A DNA stretch of 64,000 nt from NCBI GenBank assembly GCA_002733765.1, contig NVWU01000017.1, forward strand, positions 33,535 through 97,534, read 5' to 3'. The notes under the pieces are model-generated. The model saw nothing but the letters and a program-made list of their open reading frames with translations, did not search any database and had not been told where the DNA came from. This DNA is from Colwellia sp. GTDB taxonomy: Bacteria; Pseudomonadota; Gammaproteobacteria; Enterobacterales; Alteromonadaceae. Below are positions 19,613 to 29,780 of the stretch, in pieces. Both the position numbers and the translations under genes were made by a program. Each line of letters begins with the position of its first letter. The stretch's first letter is position 1.

Positions 19613-22018
19613 ATGCGTCAACATCATTGGCTTTTATTACTCTTATTTCTTTCTGGCTGTGCCACATTAGGCATGTTTGAATATGATAAACATTATGGCA
19701 TAGCCGATGCTGATAATCGTTTATTGGTAGACAAAATAACACCAGAAAAAAGTGACCATTTCAACCAAGTAATTAAGCCTATTATTGAAAATCGTTGCGT
19801 GGTTTGTCACGGTTGCTTTGATGCACCCTGTCAATTGAAAATGGAGAGCACCGCAGGTTTAGTACGTGGTGCCAATAAAACCCAAGTGTATAATGGTGAA
19901 CGCTTACTTACTGCAAAAATAAGTCATAGCTTAAGTACATTAGAAAAAATTGATAAAAAAACAATACAGTCATTTCGTCAAGAGGGTTTTTTTCCTGTGT
20001 TAAACGAGCGTCAACAGTCCTCGATGGCAAACACCAACGCCGGTGTTATGTATCAAATTCTACAGTTAAAACAGCAACATCCTTTGCCCGACACTCGCTT
20101 GCTAGATAGTAGCTTTGATGTTGCTTTGAACCGAACTGAACAATGTCCCACGATAGAGGAGTTCCAACAATATAAAAACAAATTTCCATTAGCCGGTATG
20201 CCATATGCTCTACCGGCCTTAAACCTTGAACAGCACCAACAATTAAGTACTTGGATAGAAAATGGCGCTCGGTTAGCAGAAGCAACACCAATGACAACCA
20301 ATGAACAAAATACAGTCAATAAATGGGAAAAATGGCTAAATGCTAATAACAATAAACAACAGCTAGTATCACGTTATTTATTCGAGCATCTATACCTAGC
20401 TAATTTATATTTTAAGCCCGGCAGTCATCGTTATTTCAAATTGGTAAGATCCAGTACACCGCCAGAGCAAAAAGTAGTAGTTATCAACACGCGACGCCCT
20501 TTTGATACGCCGTTTAGCGGTAGTAGCAAGACTCAAAAAACGCCACGGGTGTATTATCGTTTGTTAAAAAATAATAATAGCATCATTGCTAAACGACATA
20601 TGCCCTATCGTTTTGATTTAGCAAAGCTCAATTATTTAACTGAGTTATTTATCACACCCGATTATCAAGTAAGTCAATTACCTAGCTATCAACTCAAAAG
20701 CGCATCAAATCCTTTTATTACCTTTAAAGCAATACCGACAAAATCTCGTTATCGTTTTTTGTTAGAACAAGCACAATTTTCAATCATGAATTTTATTAAA
20801 GGCCCGGTTTGTCGAGGTCAATTAGCCTTAAATGTTATTGATGATCATTTCTGGGTGTTTTTTGCCGACCCTAACACGATTGAAAACTACCACACCGATA
20901 GCTTTATCAAGGACAATAGTGACCTATTACAATTACCCGCTGCAACTAGCGATAAAGCATTGTCTTTACTGTATTGGCGTTCGTATGCAAAACGTGAAAA
21001 ACAATATCTAAAAAACAAACTAGATTACATGGCAAACATTAATTTTAAACAACGTGATTTAGATCTCAATTTAATTTGGTCAGGTGCAGGCAATCCTAAT
21101 GCAACCTTAACAATATTTAGACATTTTGATAGTGCTTCAGTGCTACAAGGGTTTATTGGCCAAACACCAAAAACAGCTTGGTTCATTACTTATCCCTTAC
21201 TGGAACGTATTCACTATCTCCTCGTGGCCGGTTTTGATGTTTATGGTAATGTTGGCCACCAATTAAAAACTCGTTTGTACATGGATTTTTTACGGATAGA
21301 AGCTGAAAGTAATTTTATTACTTTATTACCTAAGAAAAATCGAAAATCCGTACATGAGTCTTGGTATGAAAATACCAGTGAGACCATTAGAAATTATATT
21401 TTTTCCGATAATTTTTATCAATTACCAGAAACGAATATAAATTATCAAAGCCAAAATACAAAAAAAGAGCTATTAGAAAAAATAGCACTCTATACAAAAA
21501 ATAAAGCAATAAATGGTTATAATTTAACGGCTCATTCTGACAATCATTTAAATAGTTATTCATTCAATAGTAATGACTCTCAATTAATGCACCTTAATAA
21601 TATAAAAGGGATAGCTGTCAGTATTTTACCTCAAATAAGTTATTTACAGGTAAATGGCAAGCAAGGTGAGTTTTTTTATACTTTAATCAATAATAGTGCT
21701 CATACCAATGTTGCTCATTTATTTTCAGAAAATGACAGACGTATTCCCGCAAAAGATAATTTAACGGTACTTAATGGCATTGTAGGAACCTACCCCAATG
21801 CTTTTTTTCAAGTAACTGAACAACAACTTGGAGAATTTGTTGACACTTTAAAGCATCTAAAAACAGAACAAGATTATCGTCACTTTAAAGATAAATTTGC
21901 CGTACGCCGCACCAATAAAGATTTCTGGAACTATGCTGATAGATTGCATTCTTGGTATAAAAAGCATCATGGCGAGTCTGCAGGAATCCTCGACTTTAAT
22001 CGTTTAGAAAATCGATAA
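19613..22018 (+). CDS. cti: Fatty acid cis/trans isomerase (CTI), haem-binding
   Basis: This 801-residue periplasmic enzyme converts cis unsaturated acyl chains of membrane phospholipids to trans, a fast way to rigidify membranes under solvent or heat stress. It has the c-type haem site CVVCH at Cys62, Cys65 and His66, characteristic of Pseudomonas and Vibrio CTI. The N-terminal signal ends in LSGC (Cys16), a lipobox, so it may be a lipoprotein. The C-terminal part has the family's NGIVGTYPNAFFQV and LDFNR segments. It stands alone. An FNR-type box for the next small gene lies immediately beyond the stop codon. Confidence 0.9.
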   Translation: MRQHHWLLLLLFLSGCATLGMFEYDKHYGIADADNRLLVDKITPEKSDHFNQVIKPIIENRCVVCHGCFDAPCQLKMESTAGLVRGANKTQVYNGERLLTAKISHSLSTLEKIDKKTIQSFRQEGFFPVLNERQQSSMANTNAGVMYQILQLKQQHPLPDTRLLDSSFDVALNRTEQCPTIEEFQQYKNKFPLAGMPYALPALNLEQHQQLSTWIENGARLAEATPMTTNEQNTVNKWEKWLNANNNKQQLVSRYLFEHLYLANLYFKPGSHRYFKLVRSSTPPEQKVVVINTRRPFDTPFSGSSKTQKTPRVYYRLLKNNNSIIAKRHMPYRFDLAKLNYLTELFITPDYQVSQLPSYQLKSASNPFITFKAIPTKSRYRFLLEQAQFSIMNFIKGPVCRGQLALNVIDDHFWVFFADPNTIENYHTDSFIKDNSDLLQLPAATSDKALSLLYWRSYAKREKQYLKNKLDYMANINFKQRDLDLNLIWSGAGNPNATLTIFRHFDSASVLQGFIGQTPKTAWFITYPLLERIHYLLVAGFDVYGNVGHQLKTRLYMDFLRIEAESNFITLLPKKNRKSVHESWYENTSETIRNYIFSDNFYQLPETNINYQSQNTKKELLEKIALYTKNKAINGYNLTAHSDNHLNSYSFNSNDSQLMHLNNIKGIAVSILPQISYLQVNGKQGEFFYTLINNSAHTNVAHLFSENDRRIPAKDNLTVLNGIVGTYPNAFFQVTEQQLGEFVDTLKHLKTEQDYRHFKDKFAVRRTNKDFWNYADRLHSWYKKHHGESAGILDFNRLENR

Positions 22019-22021
22019 AAC

Positions 22022-22063
22022 CTGATCTTGATCAAATACCTGAGTAATTGACTCGGATATTAT
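22022..22063 (+). promoter_or_regulatory. FNR-type promoter of the cysteine-rich peptide gene
   Basis: CTGAT-CTTG-ATCAA (22022-22035) matches the FNR consensus TTGAT-N4-ATCAA at all but one position. Its centre is 32 bases upstream of the centre of a -10-like TATTAT (22058-22063). That geometry puts the box near -41.5, the classical position for activation by FNR. A start site near 22070 would give a leader of about 25 bases. Confidence 0.6.
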
Positions 22064-22094
22064 ATTGCCATTATTTTTATTATTGGAGTATATT

Positions 22095-22211
22095 ATGGGT
22101 TGTTGTGGCGGATGTGGTGGTGAAGACCATCAAGATAAAAAAGAACAAGAAGTAGAATCAGAACAAACAACAGAAGCTAAAGAAACAAAAGAAACCGCTA
22201 ACGAAGCGTAA
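22095..22211 (+). CDS. 38-residue cysteine-rich acidic peptide
   Basis: This small gene begins at ATG 22095 with GGAG 6 bases upstream and ends at TAA 22211. The product opens MGCCGGCGGED, with Cys at 3, 4 and 7 in a Gly-rich loop followed by a His. The rest is a Glu/Lys/Thr-rich tail with no hydrophobic segment. The clustered thiols suggest metal or Fe-S binding or a thiol modification site, but no family with known function was recognised. An FNR-type promoter suggests anaerobic expression. The strong ribosome binding site, tight promoter spacing and biased composition argue that it is real. Confidence 0.65.
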   Translation: MGCCGGCGGEDHQDKKEQEVESEQTTEAKETKETANEA

Positions 22212-22633
22212 CTTTACTCTCCAAAGATAGCAGTAACTTATAAGCCGTTACTGCTTTTTATCCTCTAGATAATATCAACAAAGCTAATGCCACGAGCTAA
22301 AAGCCAGTCAAAAACATCTAGGCAAGCATCCGTATTTATTAATAACTCAGTAATTTCACCTTATCCATTTACCCCCTACCACCTTTAAACAATTAAGATA
22401 TTTAACGTTTAAAATCAATGGATTACTAGACATGGCATATCTGTCAGATTACATAATTCGCGAATAATTGTAGTAATAGTTTTTATCTAGATTGATACCC
22501 ATGTTACGTCAATATATAGAATTAACGTAAAACACTTGAATGTAACCCGCTAAATATCGGTATTAATTAAAGGCAATTTTACTAGTGTAAACCAAGGTAG
22601 ATAATGAGCATTAATTAAACAGCAGCATGTTGT
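22212..22633. other. Intergenic region, possible gene remnant on the minus strand
   Basis: No intact gene was found. On the minus strand, about 22265-22366 reads as a 33-codon open frame without a start codon (…LLINTDACLDVFDWLLARG…), which looks protein-like and could be the tail of a lost gene. The rest is AT-rich and featureless. Confidence 0.3.
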
Positions 22634-22679
22634 TGACATATTATGTCGTCTCAAGTATTGTGTCATGACATAATATGTC
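22634..22679 (+). promoter_or_regulatory. cah promoter with two 13-bp palindromic operators
   Basis: GACATA-T-TATGTC (22635-22647) and GACATA-A-TATGTC (22667-22679) are near-identical perfect palindromes, 32 bases centre to centre, about three helical turns. The first overlaps a perfect -35 TTGACA (22634-22639). A -10-like TATTGT follows at 22656-22661 after 16 bases, and the second palindrome then covers the expected start site. Cooperative binding of one repressor at both sites would block the promoter. The regulator is not known. Confidence 0.6.
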
Positions 22680-22726
22680 GACAGAAAATTCTGTGACTAC
22701 ATTTATATATCAATTTTGGAGTTTCT

Positions 22727-23455
22727 ATGAGATTAACACTACCTTCTATTTTATTGGCTTGCACTTCGTTTACTACTCTTGCTGGTGACGGACATTGGGA
22801 ATATACCGGCAAACATGGTACTGCGCACTGGGGTGAAGAGTTTGCCTTATGTGGCAATGGTGTCAATCAATCACCTATTGATATTTCAGCTTCTAAAACC
22901 ATTGAAGCAGACCTACCTTCTTTGGTCATAAACTACCAAGAATCTAACGCTATCAGTATTAATAACGGTCATACCATTCAAGCAAACATAAAAGGGAATA
23001 GCACATTCACTAATGATGCCGGTACTTTTAATCTATTACAATTTCACTTCCATGCACCTAGTGAAAATACCATCAACGGCAAACACTTCCCCTTAGAAGT
23101 TCATTTTGTTCATGCTGATCAAGATAGTCGTTTGGCCGTTATTGGAGTTATGTTCGAAGAAGGCAAAAAGAATACCGAACTAGAAAAAATTTGGAGTGAT
23201 ATGCCTGAAAGTAAACAAAGTAAAGAGCAGTTAATTAATGCTCTTTCTGCGGCAAAATTATTACCAAAAGAGAAGTCTTATTACCGTTTTAATGGCTCAT
23301 TAACTACTCCTCCCTGTACTGAAGGTGTACGTTGGTTTGTACTGAAAGACACCATTGAAGCCTCCAAAGCACAAATAGATAAATTCAGTAAAGTAATGGG
23401 AACCAATACTAATCGCCCAACCCAACCTATTAATGCTCGTATAGTTTTACAGTAA
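22727..23455 (+). CDS. cah: Alpha-class carbonic anhydrase, periplasmic
   Basis: This enzyme hydrates CO2 to bicarbonate in the periplasm. The N-terminus is a signal peptide (to about residue 19, TTLAGDG). The zinc ligands are His107 and His109 (QFHFHAPSEN) and His126 (EVHFVH), and the proton-network and substrate-site motif LTTPPCTEGVRW is present. Length (242) fits bacterial alpha enzymes. GGAG sits 5 bases before the ATG. A strong terminator follows, so the gene is monocistronic, under a promoter with twin palindromes. Confidence 0.93.
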   Translation: MRLTLPSILLACTSFTTLAGDGHWEYTGKHGTAHWGEEFALCGNGVNQSPIDISASKTIEADLPSLVINYQESNAISINNGHTIQANIKGNSTFTNDAGTFNLLQFHFHAPSENTINGKHFPLEVHFVHADQDSRLAVIGVMFEEGKKNTELEKIWSDMPESKQSKEQLINALSAAKLLPKEKSYYRFNGSLTTPPCTEGVRWFVLKDTIEASKAQIDKFSKVMGTNTNRPTQPINARIVLQ

Positions 23456-23473
23456 AACATAGGGGTAAAGATT

Positions 23474-23510
23474 AAAGCCAGTGATATGAATAATCTCGCT
23501 GGCTTTTTTA
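23474..23510 (+). terminator. Rho-independent terminator of cah
   Basis: AAAGCCAG (23474-23481) pairs with CTGGCTTT (23499-23506), followed by further T residues. It lies 18 bases after the cah stop codon. Confidence 0.8.
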
Positions 23511-23597
23511 TATCGATGTTTTAATACTTGCTTATCAAGCATTGCTCAAGTTAGAATCAATCTCGTTAAGTGTTATTTAATAACGCTTAACCCAATA

Positions 23598-23682
23598 CTT
23601 GTCGGAGTGCCAAAGGCTGAGATCGCGAAAGCGGGATCCGTAAAACCTGATCAGATTAATATCTGCGTAGGAAACAAGAAAG
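23598..23682 (+). ncRNA. TPP riboswitch (THI element)
   Basis: The thiamin pyrophosphate aptamer is clear: the GGAGTGCC strand, the invariant GGCTGAGA (from about 23614), GGGATCCG, the ACCTGATC core (about 23645-23652) and the closing GCGTAGGAAACAAG (to about 23678). It sits about 120 bases before the thiC start. High TPP should shut down thiC and the genes behind it. Whether it acts on translation or transcription is not clear; no strong T-tract hairpin was seen between it and the start. Confidence 0.95.
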
Positions 23683-23718
23683 AGTATAAATAACCTGTTA
23701 TAACCAACACGTCATTAA

Positions 23719-25782
<2,064 letters not shown>

Positions 25783-25798
25783 TTACGGTAGCTAAACG

Positions 25799-27010
25799 AT
25801 GAATATTGCCATTGTTGGCGCAGGATTGATGGGGCGATTAGTCGCCCTGTCCTTACTTCGGGACAAAAATCTTCAACAAAAACAGTCAGCAAGCGTAACA
25901 ATTACTTTATTTGATAAGGATAGTAAACACGCCCATAACAGTGCGGCCTATGCTGCAGCAGGTTTATTAACGCCCTTAGGTGAGTCACTTCATTGTCAGC
26001 CTAATATTGTTAGTATGGGTTTTGAGTCATTACGTTTATGGCCAATTTTGCTCGACAGTTTAGATGAACATACCATTTTTCAACAAACTGGCGCCATCAT
26101 GGTAAGTCATGAGCAAGATAAAGGGGATTATCAGCGTTTTGTTAGACATCTTCAAAACAATTATCCTGAGCACACTTTACATAAGTTAAACCGTATAGAA
26201 TTGCTCACGCTAGAGCCTGAAATAGGAAGAAGCTTTAATCAAGGCTTATATCTTCCAGAAGAAGGTCAAATAGGTAATCGCCGTTTGTTGATTGCCCTGC
26301 GAAAGCAACTTGAAAAAGAAAGCCTGAGCATGAATGGTGTTAACTCACTAAACTGGTTAAGCGAGTGTGATGTATTTGCCATTGAACATACTGAGCTTAG
26401 CAGCAAAATAAGTTATCAACAGTGCGGAGTTAATGATAGCCAATCATTTGATTTAGTAATTGATTGTCGAGGCACAGGCGCAACAACTAAAAATAGTCAG
26501 CAAACTTGTGCACCGTTAAGTGATCTACGCTCAGTACGTGGCGAGTTATTTCAGTTATTTGCCCCTGATGTACATATTTCAAGGCCAGTAAGATTAATGC
26601 ACCCTAGATATCAGTTGTACATTGCCCCTAAAGGCAAAGGGTATTATGTGGTTGGTGCAACTGAAATAGAAAGTGATGATGACTCATCAATGACAGTTCG
26701 CTCAGCAATGGAATTACTCAGTGCGGCTTATAGTGTACATCCGGGATTTGCCGAAGCCAATATTCGTCAACATATTAGCCAGTGCCGACCCGCCTTTAGT
26801 GATAATCAGCCTAAAATTACCGTGCAAGATTCACTTATTCAGGTGAATGGTTTGTTTCGCCACGGCTTTTTAATTGCTCCAGTAGTACTTAAACAAGTAC
26901 TAGCACTGGTCAATAACCTGATAAATAAGTCCAGCGATAAATTACCCTATAGTGATTATTTACCCACAGAGCAACCGCAAGAAGAGGTGATTGATGAACA
27001 TTCATATTAA
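25799..27010 (+). CDS. thiO: FAD-dependent glycine oxidase-type ThiO
   Basis: A D-amino-acid-oxidase-fold flavoprotein of 403 residues. It opens with the Rossmann motif IVGAGLMGRLVA and has a C-terminal FAD-binding segment (QVNGLFRHGFLIAPVV). In thiamin operons ThiO oxidises glycine to iminoacetate for thiazole formation. It uses oxygen, unlike the radical SAM enzyme ThiH, and no thiH is present here. It begins 16 bases after thiC and overlaps thiS by 17 bases. Confidence 0.88.
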   Translation: MNIAIVGAGLMGRLVALSLLRDKNLQQKQSASVTITLFDKDSKHAHNSAAYAAAGLLTPLGESLHCQPNIVSMGFESLRLWPILLDSLDEHTIFQQTGAIMVSHEQDKGDYQRFVRHLQNNYPEHTLHKLNRIELLTLEPEIGRSFNQGLYLPEEGQIGNRRLLIALRKQLEKESLSMNGVNSLNWLSECDVFAIEHTELSSKISYQQCGVNDSQSFDLVIDCRGTGATTKNSQQTCAPLSDLRSVRGELFQLFAPDVHISRPVRLMHPRYQLYIAPKGKGYYVVGATEIESDDDSSMTVRSAMELLSAAYSVHPGFAEANIRQHISQCRPAFSDNQPKITVQDSLIQVNGLFRHGFLIAPVVLKQVLALVNNLINKSSDKLPYSDYLPTEQPQEEVIDEHSY

Positions 27011-27206
27011 CGGAAAAGCTTACTCATTAAGCGATGAAATACATAGTAATGTCAGCTCAGCATTAACATTACATTTTATTGAACCACAACAGAGTACTTT
27101 TGCCGTTGCGCTTAATGGTGATTTTGTTGGTAAGTCAGATTACGACACGACCCAGCTAAATAATGGCGATAGCCTTGATGTACTATTACCAATACAAGGG
27201 GGCTAA
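26994..27206 (+). CDS. thiS: Sulfur carrier protein ThiS
   Basis: A 70-residue ubiquitin-fold protein ending in the required Gly-Gly (LPIQGG), whose C-terminus is converted to a thiocarboxylate that donates sulfur to the thiazole ring. The start is ATG 26994, with GAGG upstream inside the end of thiO; the longer frame would use the TTG just before it. Activation needs a ThiF-type adenylyltransferase. None is encoded in this operon, so one must lie elsewhere or MoeB may substitute. Confidence 0.93.
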   Translation: MNIHINGKAYSLSDEIHSNVSSALTLHFIEPQQSTFAVALNGDFVGKSDYDTTQLNNGDSLDVLLPIQGG

Positions 27207-27208
27207 TC

Positions 27209-28003
27209 ATGGCACTTAATATTTATGGGCAGCAGCTTGATAGTCGTTTTCTTATTGGCAGTGCTTTATACCCATCACCACACGTGATGAAACAAGCCAT
27301 ACTCGCCAGCGGTTCACAAGTAGTGACCTTATCACTTAAACGTCAAAACCCTGCAGATCAAGCAGGTCAACAAATATGGCGTTACTTACAAGAAGTCGTA
27401 ACCAAAGTAAACGGTCACTTACTACCGAATACCGCTGGTTGTAAAACGGCGAAAGAAGCAGTAACACTAGCGAAAATGAGTCGAGAGATATTTCAAACGG
27501 ATTGGCTTAAGCTCGAAGTGATTGGTGATGATTACAACTTACAACCCGATCCTATCGAACTACTAAATGCCGCCGAACAGCTAATAAATGATGGTTTTAA
27601 AGTACTACCATACTGCACCGATGATCTTGTATTGTGTCAGCGTCTTTATGATTTAGGATGTCAGGTGATTATGCCGTGGGCATCACCTATTGGTACGGGT
27701 AAAGGCTTGATGAACCCTTATAACTTAGAAACTATCCGTTTACGTTTACCCGATGCGACCTTAATTTTAGATGCCGGCATTGGCAAACCCTCTGATGCTT
27801 GTTTGGCGATGGAAATGGGCTATGACGGCATATTGCTCAATTCAGCAGTAGCGCTGGCTGATAACCCCGTGTTAATGGCAAAAGCTTTTAGCCAAGCACT
27901 ACAAGCGGGTGAACAAGGTTATGTGGCTGGCGTAATGCAACAAAGACAAACGGCCCACCCCAGTACACCAACACTTGATACACCATTCTGGCATCAGAAT
28001 TAA
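27209..28003 (+). CDS. thiG: Thiazole synthase ThiG
   Basis: ThiG condenses deoxyxylulose phosphate, iminoacetate and ThiS thiocarboxylate into the thiazole phosphate moiety. It is a 264-residue TIM barrel. Conserved segments are [23 protein letters not shown], the Schiff-base lysine region [10 protein letters not shown], and [12 protein letters not shown] with [10 protein letters not shown] for phosphate binding. It begins two bases after the thiS stop. Confidence 0.95.
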   Translation: MALNIYGQQLDSRFLIGSALYPSPHVMKQAILASGSQVVTLSLKRQNPADQAGQQIWRYLQEVVTKVNGHLLPNTAGCKTAKEAVTLAKMSREIFQTDWLKLEVIGDDYNLQPDPIELLNAAEQLINDGFKVLPYCTDDLVLCQRLYDLGCQVIMPWASPIGTGKGLMNPYNLETIRLRLPDATLILDAGIGKPSDACLAMEMGYDGILLNSAVALADNPVLMAKAFSQALQAGEQGYVAGVMQQRQTAHPSTPTLDTPFWHQN

Positions 28004-28151
28004 ATAACTTCTTGTTGTAATACCAAATTAAAGCGTCAAAAGTACTCATTGACTAGCGTCAACTCCGTGCTATTTCCTTGTAATTTAACTTTACAACTTC
28101 AAGTAATATAATTCATTTTATCGTTATTGAATTAAAAAGAAGATTGAAATA

Positions 28152-29759
28152 ATGACAGAAAACATTAAATATAAACCAATAATATGGACCATTTCTGGTA
28201 GCGACTGCTCCGGTGGTGCTGGCATAGCTGCAGACATAAAAACAGGCCATGCCTTAGGGGTTGAGGTTTGTCATTTAATTACGGCTAATACGGTACAGAA
28301 CTCAACAACCTTACGTTCAGTTAATGCCGTACCTGTTGAATTATTACAACAACAAGTTGATGTGTTAGCTGAGGATAAAAAGCCTAGTGTGATCAAAATT
28401 GGTTTAGTCGCTAATGCTGAGCAAGTGCGGTGGCTATCAACAATTATAGCTAAATTAAAACAAGAAAATAATTTGTTAATAACTGTTTACGATCCCGTTG
28501 GTCAAGCCAGTGTTGGGGGTAATTTTAATGCCTTGTCGTTGGCCGAATTAACACCTTTATTAACGCAAATAGATATTATTACTCCTAATGTAACCGAAGC
28601 AAAAACCTTAGCGGCTACCACCGGAAGTAGCGCTGTTTTAGCACAAAAAATTGGCCGAGATTTTGCTATTAATGCCGTAATAGTTAAAGGGGGGCATAGT
28701 GATAATAACAGCGCTTGTGTTGATCTGTGTTGTTATCAATTAAACACGATAAAGCAAGATAACCAAGACAAAACATTACAACGTATTCACTATCAACTTA
28801 GTTCACCACGTCTCAGCTGCCACTATAGCCATGGTGGGGGCTGCACTTTTGCGAGCGCACTGGCTGCTTTTTTAGCACAAGGTTACTTACTGCGCGATGC
28901 ATTTACTTTAAGTAAGGCGTTTATTAATCAAGGCTTAACGGCAACTGCACCACTAAGTACAATAAACGCCCATCAATATTATGGTGCTTTCGAGCAGCTA
29001 TCATGGCCAAAACAAGCGCAATACTTTCCGCAAGTATGTGACGAGTTCACTCAACAATACCAAGACTTGCCAAGCTTTAACAGCTTAGCTTTACAGGGAA
29101 AAAAGCTTGGCCTTTACCCCGTTATTGATTCACTATATTGGCTCGAACGTTTACTGCCTTTAGGACTAAAAATCATTCAATTAAGGGTGAAAAATTTAGC
29201 GCACGATAACTTAGAACAAGTCATCATTGACGCAATCGCCTTAGCTAGAAGCTATGATACTCGGTTATTTATTAACGATTATTGGCAATTAGCAATAAAA
29301 CATGGTGCTTATGGTGTGCATATTGGCCAAGAAGATTTAGCTGATGCCGATTTAAGAAAAATACAACAAGCAGGTTTACGTTTAGGTATTAGCACCCACG
29401 GCTGCTATGAGTTTTTACTCGCCCAGCAGTTACAACCATCCTACTTAGCCATTGGCGCAATTTTTCCGACCAAAACCAAGGATATGACGGGACAAATTCA
29501 GGGAATTAACAATTTGAAACAATTGTTAGCATTGAGACAAGCTCCTAAATTAATAAGGGTAGAGGATGAAGAGCAACGGAGCAAGCAACAGGATAACAGC
29601 GATATTATTCCCATTGTTGCCATTGGCGGCATCAACCTTGAACGAGCACCTGAAGTTCTAGCAACAGGCGTTGACAGTATTGCCGTAGTAACGGCCATTA
29701 CCGAAGCAAAAAGTCCAGAAGAAGCGGTTGCACAACTTGTTGCACATACTCTTTTATAA
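28152..29759 (+). CDS. thiDE: Bifunctional ThiD-ThiE (HMP-P kinase / thiamin-phosphate synthase)
   Basis: A fused enzyme of 535 residues. Residues 1-260 are ThiD, which phosphorylates HMP and HMP-P: SGSDCSGGAGIAADIKT at the start, then the glycine-rich anion hole near SHGGGCTFASALAA. Residues about 315-530 are ThiE, which joins HMP-PP to thiazole phosphate: PVIDSLYWLERLL, IIQLRVK, RLFINDYWQLA, GVHIGQEDL and AIGAIFPTKTKD. The 148-base gap from thiG shows no second riboswitch. It may be read through from the thiC promoter or have its own start. Confidence 0.93.
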   Translation: MTENIKYKPIIWTISGSDCSGGAGIAADIKTGHALGVEVCHLITANTVQNSTTLRSVNAVPVELLQQQVDVLAEDKKPSVIKIGLVANAEQVRWLSTIIAKLKQENNLLITVYDPVGQASVGGNFNALSLAELTPLLTQIDIITPNVTEAKTLAATTGSSAVLAQKIGRDFAINAVIVKGGHSDNNSACVDLCCYQLNTIKQDNQDKTLQRIHYQLSSPRLSCHYSHGGGCTFASALAAFLAQGYLLRDAFTLSKAFINQGLTATAPLSTINAHQYYGAFEQLSWPKQAQYFPQVCDEFTQQYQDLPSFNSLALQGKKLGLYPVIDSLYWLERLLPLGLKIIQLRVKNLAHDNLEQVIIDAIALARSYDTRLFINDYWQLAIKHGAYGVHIGQEDLADADLRKIQQAGLRLGISTHGCYEFLLAQQLQPSYLAIGAIFPTKTKDMTGQIQGINNLKQLLALRQAPKLIRVEDEEQRSKQQDNSDIIPIVAIGGINLERAPEVLATGVDSIAVVTAITEAKSPEEAVAQLVAHTLL

Positions 29760-29780
29760 CTTAAGGGGCTTAGACCGTCT

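Noticed and set aside
20046..20352. Two overlapping minus-strand frames inside cti
   Set aside because: They are antisense shadows of a clear CTI coding region.
22265..22368. Short minus-strand frame as a gene
   Set aside because: It has no start codon and only about 33 codons; at most a remnant.
28004..28151. Second TPP riboswitch before thiDE
   Set aside because: None of the THI element blocks (GGCTGAGA, ACCTGATC) occurs in the gap.
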